Positions 36,759-44,267 of a stretch of DNA of 64,000 nt are shown one piece after another (the first letter of the stretch is position 1; the number at the start of each line of letters is the position of its first letter). Under the pieces are notes generated by a model. The model did not search any database, was not told the origin of the DNA, and saw only the letters and a program-made list of their open reading frames with translations. Source of the stretch: Rhodanobacter denitrificans (GTDB lineage: Bacteria > Pseudomonadota > Gammaproteobacteria > Xanthomonadales > Rhodanobacteraceae). The position numbers and the translations under genes were made by a program. The stretch covers positions 1 to 64,000 of the forward strand of contig NZ_QFWQ01000002.1 in the NCBI RefSeq assembly GCF_003335105.1, written 5' to 3'.

Positions 36759-37451
36759 TCAGGCCTTCCCCTGCTCCACCAGCGTCAGCGCCACCTTGTC
36801 GCGCAGGTACACCGGCAAGGCCAGTTCCGGCGCCTGCACGTGGCCGGCCTTGAACTCGCGCATGGCCAGTTCGGCAACATGCGCGGCCTGCGGATAACGC
36901 AAGCCATCGGCGGAATGCAGGGTGCCGGTGAGGCGCTGGCTCAGCACGGGGGCGTAGGTGGCCCAGCCGGTGCCGACGACCTGCCACATGCCTGCTTCGG
37001 GCAGAACCAGCGTCTCGGCGGTGCAGATGCGTTCGTCGTCCAGCGCGATCAGGCCGCCGTTGTCGTCGCGGCGGTAGCAGGCGGCGTAGATCTCGCCCAT
37101 GCGCGCGTCGATGACGGCGAGGATCGCGGTGCCGTCTTCCTCCGGCGCTTCCAGCGCCAGCGCGGCCAGCGAGGAGACGGTGACCACCGGCAGGTCCAGC
37201 GCCAGCGCCATGCCCTGCGCCAGCGACACGCCCAGGCGCACGCCGGTGAATGCGCCGGGGCCGCGGCCTACCGCGATCGCGTCCAGCGCGTGGCGGCCGA
37301 TGCCGGCTTCGGCCAGCAGTTCGTCGGCCATCGGCAGCACCAGTTCGGTGTGCCGGCGCGGCGCGATCTCGCTGCGGGCGATCAGCTCGTCGCCGTGGAT
37401 CAGGGCGACGGAGCAGGCTTCGGTGGCGGTTTCGATCGCGAGCAGGTTCAT
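36759..37451 (-). CDS. tsaB: tRNA threonylcarbamoyladenosine biosynthesis protein TsaB
   Basis: 230 residues. ASKHA fold: LLAIETATEACSVALIHGDE at the N-terminus, then GIGRHALDAIAVGRGPGAFTGVRLG (about 52-76, the TsaB signature). With TsaD and TsaE it makes t6A at position 37 of tRNA. It overlaps creD by 4 bp (37448-37451). Confidence 0.93.
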   Translation of the reverse strand: MNLLAIETATEACSVALIHGDELIARSEIAPRRHTELVLPMADELLAEAGIGRHALDAIAVGRGPGAFTGVRLGVSLAQGMALALDLPVVTVSSLAALALEAPEEDGTAILAVIDARMGEIYAACYRRDDNGGLIALDDERICTAETLVLPEAGMWQVVGTGWATYAPVLSQRLTGTLHSADGLRYPQAAHVAELAMREFKAGHVQAPELALPVYLRDKVALTLVEQGKA

Positions 37452-38797
37452 GGTTTGTCCATGATAGCGGCTGGCGGCTCGGTCGACTTGGGTACGTAGG
37501 CATACCAGTCGATGCGGCGGGTCAGGTACATCATCAGGCCCACCATCGCCAGCAGCACCAGCGCGCCGATCAGCAGTGCGTACTGCTCAGCCGCGATCAG
37601 CCCGTACAGCACCGTGTAGATCAGCCCCAGCACGCCACCCAGCAACAAGCCGGCGCGCCGCGCGCGCAGCACCGCCGTCGCGTAGCCACCCACCAGCACG
37701 ACTACCGCGACCGCCGCCAGCGCATACGCCGGGCCGAAGCCGATCTGCTCGGACAGCGCCAGCAGCACCACGTAGAACGTGGCCAGCGCGGCGCCGACCA
37801 GCAGGTATTGCACCGGGTGCACGCGCAGCCGCTTGAGCACCTCGAACAGGAAGAACGCCACGAAGGTCATCGCGATGAACAGCAGCCCGTACTTCCCCGC
37901 GCGCACGTTGCGCTGATACACGTCGACCGGCTGGTACAGCTGCACGCCGAAGGTCGATGCCTGCAGCGCCGGGATCATCGCGGCATCGTTGTCGACCCAG
38001 TGCTGGCCATAGCTGCGGTTGAGATCGAGCAGGTGCCAGTGTGCGTTGAAGCCGCGAGTGTCGATGGCATGTTCCAGCGGCAGCGCCGCGCCGACGAAGC
38101 TGGGATCGCGCCACGGCGCGCGCATCGTCACCTCGGTGCTGCGCGCCAGCGGCAGCAGCTGCAGCGCCTCGGTGCCGGCCAGCTTCAGGTCGACCTGCAC
38201 GTCGATCGGTTGCCCGCCCAGCGCATCCAGGTCGATCGGCACCACCACGGTCGGCCACAGGCCGAGCCGCTCGGCCGACGATTCGAAGCGCGCCGGCTGG
38301 CCGTTGATGCGCAGCCCGCTCACCTCCTGCAGGCCGCGCAGGTCACCGACCGGCAGCCGCAACTCGGCCTTGCCGCCCTGCCACCGGGCGGCGCTGGCCT
38401 GGCGATAATGCGCGAGGTCCTGCGCTCGGAACTGCGCGTCGAGCTTCACCGTGGCGACGAACACCGGCGCGGTATAGATGCCGTAGCCACGCATCTGCAC
38501 GTCCATCGCCGCATCAAGCCGCAGCGTATCCGCCAGCAAGCTCTCGCTGCCCACCTGCCACGGCGCCGCCACCAAGCCTTCCATTGGCATCGGGCGCACG
38601 GTCGGCACCACCAGCACCGGGCCGCCCAGCACCTGCCGGCCACCCCACCCCTGCGCAATCTGCGCAATCGCCGTCTCGCGCAACTGCTGGCGTTCACTGA
38701 CCAGCCCGTTCACCTGCAGCAGCGGTATCGTCATCAGCAACGCCAGCACGCCGATGCCCAGCACCTTCGCCATCACTGTCTGTGTCCATTGCATCAT
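37448..38797 (-). CDS. creD: CreD-like inner membrane protein
   Basis: 449 residues. One N-terminal membrane helix, a large periplasmic domain (about 35-290: LPVGDLRGLQEVSG, DLNRSYGQHWVDND) and about 6 C-terminal helices (KYGLLFIAMTFVAFFLFEVL). CreD is an envelope-integrity protein controlled by CreBC in Pseudomonas and Stenotrophomonas. It sits upstream of tsaB with a 4-bp overlap. No creBC genes are visible. The N-terminus has no classical signal peptide. Confidence 0.88.
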   Translation of the reverse strand: MMQWTQTVMAKVLGIGVLALLMTIPLLQVNGLVSERQQLRETAIAQIAQGWGGRQVLGGPVLVVPTVRPMPMEGLVAAPWQVGSESLLADTLRLDAAMDVQMRGYGIYTAPVFVATVKLDAQFRAQDLAHYRQASAARWQGGKAELRLPVGDLRGLQEVSGLRINGQPARFESSAERLGLWPTVVVPIDLDALGGQPIDVQVDLKLAGTEALQLLPLARSTEVTMRAPWRDPSFVGAALPLEHAIDTRGFNAHWHLLDLNRSYGQHWVDNDAAMIPALQASTFGVQLYQPVDVYQRNVRAGKYGLLFIAMTFVAFFLFEVLKRLRVHPVQYLLVGAALATFYVVLLALSEQIGFGPAYALAAVAVVVLVGGYATAVLRARRAGLLLGGVLGLIYTVLYGLIAAEQYALLIGALVLLAMVGLMMYLTRRIDWYAYVPKSTEPPAAIMDKP

Positions 38798-39053
38798 CTC
38801 GCCCTCCCCGGATCGGAGCCCCGATCAGAACAGCCGCAACGGCACCGGCGCGGGCAACGGCAGTCCGGCAACGGGCCGCAAGATGGCGCGCCGATGACGG
38901 CGAGACTTCGCACCAGCGGCGCGGCCGCTCCGGGACCGGCCATCCGTGCGTTCGAATCGAACCCGGCACGGATCTCGCCGCACGCAAGGCCCGGAACTCC
39001 GCGCGCGAAGCAGCCGGGCCTCGTCGCGAGCTATTCCGCCCGCGCGCGGCGGT

Positions 39054-39719
39054 TCATGCCGGCTGGTAGATGGCGGCCATGGCGCCGGAAGCAAAGGGAG
39101 TCACGCTGACCAGGCGCAGATCCACCGGGCTGCGCAGCGCGCAGAACAGTGGCTGGCCCTGGCCCAGCACCACCGGATGGATGGCCAGTCGATATTCGTC
39201 GATGAGGCCGGAGGCAACGAGGCTCTGGGCGAACCGGGCGCCGCCATGCGCAAGGATGAAATTGCCCGGCTGTGCCTTCAGCCGGAGGATTTCCTCCGCG
39301 AGATCGCCGCTTGCCACGGTGGGTTCGGCCCAGGACCTGAGGACCGCCGCCGTCGGCGTGACGCCATGCCGCTGCGCATTGCGTGCTTGTGCTTCGGCGA
39401 GCGCCGCCGTCGTCCGATCCGCCTGCGGGCCGTGCGTGATCCCCTGCCTCGAAAAAATGACCTTGGGGATGTCGTTCATCGGCGGGGCGATCGTCATGTC
39501 CGAATAGGGCCAGAACGCCGCCATGTCGTGATAGCTGCGGCTGCCCATGACGTGCACGCCGGCTCCGACAAGCGTATCGAGCACCCACGCCGTGGAATCG
39601 GCGCCCCCGGATGAGCGGAATATCCAGTCGGCCTCGCCGTTCGGTCCGCAGACAAAGCCGTCCAGGGAGACGGACATCTTCAACACCAGCTTTCTTTTCA
39701 TTGCCGTTGCGGTAGCCAT
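39054..39719 (-). CDS. Dihydrofolate reductase family protein (RibD C-terminal domain)
   Basis: 221 residues. A RibD_C/DHFR-like fold: KLVLKMSVSLDGFVCGPNGE, HVMGSRSYHDMAAFW, FILAHGGARFAQSLVASGLIDEYRLA and VLGQGQPLF. An NADPH-dependent reductase of unknown substrate. The ATG at 39719 is chosen: AAGGAAG precedes it, and upstream sequence is unrelated. It is single, with 256 bp of empty sequence to creD on the left. Confidence 0.88.
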   Translation of the reverse strand: MATATAMKRKLVLKMSVSLDGFVCGPNGEADWIFRSSGGADSTAWVLDTLVGAGVHVMGSRSYHDMAAFWPYSDMTIAPPMNDIPKVIFSRQGITHGPQADRTTAALAEAQARNAQRHGVTPTAAVLRSWAEPTVASGDLAEEILRLKAQPGNFILAHGGARFAQSLVASGLIDEYRLAIHPVVLGQGQPLFCALRSPVDLRLVSVTPFASGAMAAIYQPA

Positions 39720-40042
39720 GATTCTTCCTTGGTCTTGTGACGGTGGTTGGAACCAGGATGCCCAGGTGCATCGGGGCCATTCACAGAGCCACGACGAACG
39801 GCGGAAGCACGTTTCGACAATCGGTTGCGTCGACCGGCTTGATCCGCGGTCGAAAGCGGGTACCGGGCAGCCGTCGGATGCAGCCTCGACACGCCCCCCA
39901 GCGTCCCGGTGAAACACGATCAGCCAATCGCCTCGCTCGATCCACAGCAGCCTCACCTTCCACGCGGGGACCGTTTCAGTGCGGCGCTGGATTGACGGCA
40001 GCGGTTTCGCGCGCGTTCAAATCAGGGTACTGCAACCGCCGT
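39720..40042. repeat. Intergenic region with a degenerate direct repeat (copy 1)
   Basis: There is no gene in this 323-bp stretch. CAGCCTCGACACGCCCCCCA (from 39881) continues to about 39930 and corresponds, with about 80% identity by eye, to 42823-42874. Both copies lie outside the two permease genes, in the same orientation. A third copy was not found in the window. It may be a dispersed repeat or the relic of a duplicated segment. Confidence 0.5.
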
Positions 40043-41293
40043 TCACTCCGAGCGAATCGCCACTACGGGCGGCACCCTGGCGGCATATCGTGCCGGTCCC
40101 CATACGGCTACCTGACCGAGCAGCCACAACAGCAGCGCACCAACCAGTGGCAGATAAAGCGGCATGCGTGGCAATTCATAGACATTCATCAGGCCGAGAT
40201 TCGCCAGGAACGCAAGCAACGCTCCGAGTACGACGCCGCCGCTGACGATCAGGAAATTCTCGGCATGGAAGTAGCGCAGGATGTCGCCCGCCGTCGCGCC
40301 GAGCGAGCGGCGGATACCGATCTGCCTGCGCCGCTGGCTGACCCAGAAACTGCTCAGCCCGACAATGCCGCCTGCCGTGGCCAGCAGCAGCAACCCGCAG
40401 ACGACGCTCATCAGCATCGCCACGCTGTGGTCGTCCGCATACGCGCGCTCACGGACCTGAGCCATGGTCACGACGCCTCCTCTCGGGGCGATGATGCGGA
40501 TGCCTCCGCGCGCCTGGAGTGCTTTCAGCGAGGCCGTGATCGCCGGTTTCATGTCCGTGGATTCAGTGCGCACCATGTAGATGACGCCGGCGGGATCGAC
40601 AAAGCGCATCGGGACCAGCACCGTAAATCCATCCATGGCTCTCGAATTCTTGAGCGGTCCCTGCAGGCTTGCAACGATGCCGATGATGGCGGCAGGCCCA
40701 TCCGGCAGGTAGACCGTCTTGCCCAGGGCCGAACCATCGGGAAACAGCTTGTCGGCAAGGCTGCGGGTGACGACGATGCCGGCCGGATCCATTTTGTCGT
40801 TGGGGCCGATGGCGGCGATTTCATCGGGACGGAAGTTGCGCCCGGCGACCAGCGATATTCCCAGCGTGTCGATCGTGTGCTCGTCCGAAGCAAAGAACGT
40901 GACCAACTGCGCGTTGGTCTTCTGCTCCGGGTCGAGCTTGAGGTGCGTGATGATATTGACGTTGTATCCTGCCAGCGGAAACCCCTGGCTGGAAAACGCG
41001 TCACGCACGCCCGCCACGTGACGCAAGGCATCCAGGTCGGCGCGAATATTCGCATCGAGCTGGGTTGCATTCTGGCCCATCGTCCAGCCGTTGCGGATAA
41101 CGAAAAGGTGGGCTTCGTCCGTGCTGGTGGGGCGGGACAGGTGGACGATGCGCGATGCCACGATAAACATGGCGTTGGACACCACCGCCAGCGTCAGCGC
41201 CACCTGCAGGACGATAAGCAGGGTGGCGACCTTGTGTCGACCCAATGCAGCAACAATGGGACGCAACTGCATGAATGTCCTCGCTGGTGCCAT
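40043..41293 (-). CDS. ABC transporter permease, FtsX/MacB type (second of pair)
   Basis: 416 residues. An N-terminal membrane helix (about 20-45, TLLIVLQVALTLAVVSNAMF), a periplasmic MacB_PCD-type domain (about 50-270), and three C-terminal helices of the FtsX fold (VAMLMSVVCGLLLLATAGGI, RRRQIGIRRSLGATAGDILRYF). It lies 10 bp downstream of a second permease, so both were likely expressed together. No ATP-binding protein or membrane fusion protein is next to them. Confidence 0.85.
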   Translation of the reverse strand: MAPARTFMQLRPIVAALGRHKVATLLIVLQVALTLAVVSNAMFIVASRIVHLSRPTSTDEAHLFVIRNGWTMGQNATQLDANIRADLDALRHVAGVRDAFSSQGFPLAGYNVNIITHLKLDPEQKTNAQLVTFFASDEHTIDTLGISLVAGRNFRPDEIAAIGPNDKMDPAGIVVTRSLADKLFPDGSALGKTVYLPDGPAAIIGIVASLQGPLKNSRAMDGFTVLVPMRFVDPAGVIYMVRTESTDMKPAITASLKALQARGGIRIIAPRGGVVTMAQVRERAYADDHSVAMLMSVVCGLLLLATAGGIVGLSSFWVSQRRRQIGIRRSLGATAGDILRYFHAENFLIVSGGVVLGALLAFLANLGLMNVYELPRMPLYLPLVGALLLWLLGQVAVWGPARYAARVPPVVAIRSE

Positions 41294-41303
41294 GACGGGA
41301 ACC

Positions 41304-42629
41304 TCAATTGATCTTGATTTGCCAGGCGGGCTGGGTTTGCGCCGCGCGCCAGGTCGGGTACAGGGCCGAAATCACCGTGGCAGCCATGGCGAGCAGCACG
41401 GTCAGCGCTACCAGCGAGGTATCCGCATGTACGAGGCGTGCAATGTTCGGCTCGAAAAGGCCTCCGGCACCCCATACGCCCAGCAGCGTCAGTGCCGCGC
41501 CGAGCAGGCCGCCGAACAGGCCCACCGTCACCGCCTCGGTCAGGAACTGCCGGTAGATGGCGGCCCGCGATGCGCCGAGGGCGCGACGCACGCCAATTTC
41601 CGGCGCCCTCCGCATGAACCTGGCCAGCATCAGCCCGACCACGTTGACCAGCACGATCAGCAGGAAGCTGCCGGAAACCAGCATCGACAGGCTCGACACC
41701 TTGGGCGTACCCAACTGGTCCGCCAGCCAGTCCGTCAGGTTGCGCAGGCGGATGTTGGGCGCCCACGCGAAGCGCCCGAGGCGTTGCTGCTCGGCGGCGT
41801 AGTTGTGCAGGAACTCGCGGTAGTGGGCGACCTCGGCAGGAGTATCGAGCTGCACCCAGGCGTCGATCCGATCGCATTCGCTGCGCAGGTAGGCACCCCA
41901 GTGCGCGGTGTCCGATCGCCATGATGCCGTCGGACAGAACACGAACTTGCTGTCCTTCTTCATCTCGGTCGCGCGAGTGAACGGGATGTAGATATCACCT
42001 GCGTCATCGAAGTTGTAGACGGTTCCGTGACTGCCGATGTCGAAGAACCGCGGCCGCGGGTTCCAGTTCTGCAGCACACCGGTGATCCGGAAGAGTTGGC
42101 CATCCAGCCGCATCTCCCGCCCCACGCTGTTCTGTCCGCCAAACAGCGTTTCGTTCAGGTCCTGGCTGATCACGGCAACGGTGGCGTACCGCGCATCGTC
42201 ATCCGCCGTCCAGCCGCTGCCATAGCGAAAAGGCACATCGAACATCGGGAAGAAATCGGCGGTCACCGCGTCGCCATCCAGCGACATGGCCTGCGTGGGG
42301 CGATCAGCCGGGTTCATCTGCCAGGTCGAGGCAAAGAGGATCGTCTGGCGCTTCGCTTCGTGTGCCTTCCACAACGCCATCGCATCGATGTAGCTGAGTC
42401 CCACACGTGGATCGCCTCCCCAGTTGTAGGACGGGCCCACATTGTCGATCTGAGGCACGAAAAGCCGGGAAGATTTGGCGGGAAGTGGATTGCTCGTGGT
42501 CGCGCGGAACACGGCATAAGACACCATGCACGCCGCCACGCCGAAAGCCAGCAGCGCCATCACCAGTGTCGTCAAAGCCTTGCTTCGCGCACTGCTTCGC
42601 AACGCCAACGCAACGTAATACCCCCACAT
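41304..42629 (-). CDS. ABC transporter permease, FtsX/MacB type (first of pair)
   Basis: 441 residues. Same architecture as its downstream neighbour: N-terminal helix (about 17-38), periplasmic domain with the typical QDLNETLFGGQNSVGREMRL, and the FtsX helices (FLLIVLVNVVGLMLARFM, RRALGASRAAIYRQF). The GGGGGAG ribosome binding site supports the ATG at 42629. The two proteins probably form a heterodimer. They may extrude a peptide, lipid or antibiotic; no substrate is evident. Confidence 0.85.
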   Translation of the reverse strand: MWGYYVALALRSSARSKALTTLVMALLAFGVAACMVSYAVFRATTSNPLPAKSSRLFVPQIDNVGPSYNWGGDPRVGLSYIDAMALWKAHEAKRQTILFASTWQMNPADRPTQAMSLDGDAVTADFFPMFDVPFRYGSGWTADDDARYATVAVISQDLNETLFGGQNSVGREMRLDGQLFRITGVLQNWNPRPRFFDIGSHGTVYNFDDAGDIYIPFTRATEMKKDSKFVFCPTASWRSDTAHWGAYLRSECDRIDAWVQLDTPAEVAHYREFLHNYAAEQQRLGRFAWAPNIRLRNLTDWLADQLGTPKVSSLSMLVSGSFLLIVLVNVVGLMLARFMRRAPEIGVRRALGASRAAIYRQFLTEAVTVGLFGGLLGAALTLLGVWGAGGLFEPNIARLVHADTSLVALTVLLAMAATVISALYPTWRAAQTQPAWQIKIN

Positions 42630-42937
42630 AACGCTCCCCCGTGACGTCATCCGGCTGTTGGCGGATGCCCGAACGTCGAACTGGAGAATACCGGATGGTC
42701 GGGATCGTTACGTCACCATCGGCGACCTCAATCGTGCAATCCAACCCTACTGAGACGGGCGCTCCCGATGGCCCATCGTCAACTCCTGGCCAAAGCAGAC
42801 ATCGAACGGCAAGTCAGATTCAGCCTCGCAGCGCCCCACCAGCGTCCCCGATGGAACACGATCACCCACTCAAGACGGGGAACAGTGTGAACTTTTCCAG
42901 GATGGCGTCAAAACGCCCCATGGAGCCCCTTCCGCCG
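42630..42937. repeat. Intergenic region with a degenerate direct repeat (copy 2)
   Basis: There is no gene in this 308-bp stretch. CAGCCTCGCAGCGCCCCACC (from 42823) continues to about 42874 and matches copy 1 at 39881-39930. It holds the promoter of the permease pair and the 3' end of the convergent-facing regulator, for neither of which I could assign a clear box. Confidence 0.5.
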
Positions 42938-43207
42938 CTATTTGAGGTAGCTGCGCAGCACCGCCAGTACCGGCAGCAGCTCATCCTGCTGTTTCGTGTT
43001 GCCGCTGTCGGCCACGTGGGAACGCAGGTGCCCCTCCATCACCTGCAGGATCAGGCCGTTGACCGCGCCGCGCACGGCGGCCAGCTGCTGCAGCACGGCG
43101 CCGCACTCGGCTTCACCTTTGATCGCGCGTTCGAGCGAAGCCACCTGGCCGCTGATGCGACGCACCCGCGCGACCAGCTTCTTCCGGTTTTCGTGGATAT
43201 GGGACAT
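42938..43207 (-). CDS. Metal-sensing regulator, CsoR/RcnR family (DmeR/RcnR-like)
   Basis: 89 residues, all-helical. The metal ligands of RcnR are all present: His3, Cys35, His60 and His64 (MSHIHE, GEAECGAVL, VMEGHLRSH). That set senses Co(II)/Ni(II) rather than Cu(I). Divergent from a DmeF-type exporter, with a GC-tract operator between them, so it represses that gene until metal binds. Confidence 0.9.
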   Translation of the reverse strand: MSHIHENRKKLVARVRRISGQVASLERAIKGEAECGAVLQQLAAVRGAVNGLILQVMEGHLRSHVADSGNTKQQDELLPVLAVLRSYLK

Positions 43208-43225
43208 GGCGATCGTCCTTCGCTC

Positions 43226-43246
43226 ATATACTATGGGGGAGTATAT
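43226..43246. promoter_or_regulatory. RcnR-type operator between the metal sensor and the exporter
   Basis: TACTATGGGGGAGTA (43229-43243) flanked by AT on both sides. The E. coli RcnR site is TACT-G6-N-AGTA; here the same TACT and AGTA half-sites bracket a G5 tract. It lies 17-37 bp before the exporter start. Confidence 0.85.
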
Positions 43247-43262
43247 TGCCAGAGATCGAACC

Positions 43263-44216
43263 ATGTCCGCGCCCGACGCCTCTCCGTTCACCCACAGCCA
43301 CCAGTTCAACCACGTCGACGCGAAGGCGGAGCGCAACACGAGGCAGGTGGTGTTCATCACGGCGGCCATGATGGTGGTGGAGATCACCGGCGGCTACTGG
43401 CTGAATTCGATGGCGCTGCTGGCCGACGGCTGGCACATGAGTTCGCATGCGCTGGCGATGGGCCTCTCCGTGATGGCCTACGTGCTGGCCCGGCGCTACG
43501 CGAAGGACGGCCGGTTCGCCTTCGGCACCTGGAAGATCGAGATACTCGGCGGTTTCAGCAGTGCCCTGCTGCTCGCCGTGGTCGCCGCACTGATGATGGT
43601 GCAGTCGCTGGAACGTTTGTTCGTGCCCGCCGTGATCCACTACGACGACGCGATCCTGATCGCGGTGCTCGGCCTGGGCGTCAACCTGCTGTGCGCGTGG
43701 CTGCTGAAGGGGGAGCACCATCACGGGCACGGGCACGATCACCCGCATGGACATGATTACGGGCATGGCCACGGGCATGACGGACACCGTCACCACGACG
43801 TGAACCTGCGCGCGGCCTACCTGCACGTCGTCGCGGACGCGGCAACCTCCGTGCTCGCCATCGTCGCGCTGCTCGGTGGCAAGCTTTACGGCGCCGCCTG
43901 GCTCGATCCGGTAATGGGCATCGCCGGTTCGATCCTGGTCGCGCGCTGGGCTGTCGGCCTGTTGCGCGAGTCCGGCAGGATCCTGCTGGACGCCGAGATG
44001 GACCAGCCGGTGGTCATGGAAATCCGCGATGTCGTGAAAGAATATTTTCCGACGGCGGCCATCAGCGACCTGCACGTCTGGCGCGTCGGCCGCAACAGCT
44101 ATGCCTGCATCCTGGCGCTGGTCGCCAGCACGGCCATCGACGCCGGAGAGGTCCGCCGGCAGCTGGCCATCCACGAGGAACTGGTGCACGTGACGGTCGA
44201 GGTCGCGCGGGCCTGA
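43263..44216 (+). CDS. dmeF: Cation diffusion facilitator, DmeF-like (Co/Ni or divalent metal efflux)
   Basis: 317 residues with six membrane helices. TM2 ligands LLADGWHMSSHAL (about 57-69) and TM5 HVVADAATSVLAIV (about 190-203) hold the transport-site His and Asp. The cytosolic His-rich loop (about 152-180, with GHGHDHPHGHDYGHGHGHDG) is long, typical of DmeF-like proteins. The N-terminal THSHQFNH is another His cluster of the DmeF type. It acts in the cytoplasmic membrane and is under RcnR-like control. Confidence 0.92.
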   Translation: MSAPDASPFTHSHQFNHVDAKAERNTRQVVFITAAMMVVEITGGYWLNSMALLADGWHMSSHALAMGLSVMAYVLARRYAKDGRFAFGTWKIEILGGFSSALLLAVVAALMMVQSLERLFVPAVIHYDDAILIAVLGLGVNLLCAWLLKGEHHHGHGHDHPHGHDYGHGHGHDGHRHHDVNLRAAYLHVVADAATSVLAIVALLGGKLYGAAWLDPVMGIAGSILVARWAVGLLRESGRILLDAEMDQPVVMEIRDVVKEYFPTAAISDLHVWRVGRNSYACILALVASTAIDAGEVRRQLAIHEELVHVTVEVARA

Positions 44217-44221
44217 GCGTG

Positions 44222-44250
44222 ATCCTGCCGGCAACGGTGGCCGGCAGGAT
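44222..44250. terminator. Stem-loop between dmeF and the DinG-like gene
   Basis: ATCCTGCCGGC (44222-44232) and GCCGGCAGGAT (44240-44250), perfect 11-bp arms with a 7-base loop, 5 bp after the dmeF stop. There is no T-run; it serves two convergent genes. Confidence 0.65.
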
Positions 44251-44267
44251 GGCCATCGGCGGCGGCC

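Noticed and set aside
38798-39053. Stretch upstream of creD, searched for a gene
   Set aside because: Only antisense-like frames with biased composition; no ribosome binding site or domain. I see nothing in it.
43735-43800. GGGCATG/CACGGGCAT-like DNA repeats
   Set aside because: They encode the His-rich loop of DmeF in frame, so they are coding sequence, not an independent repeat element.
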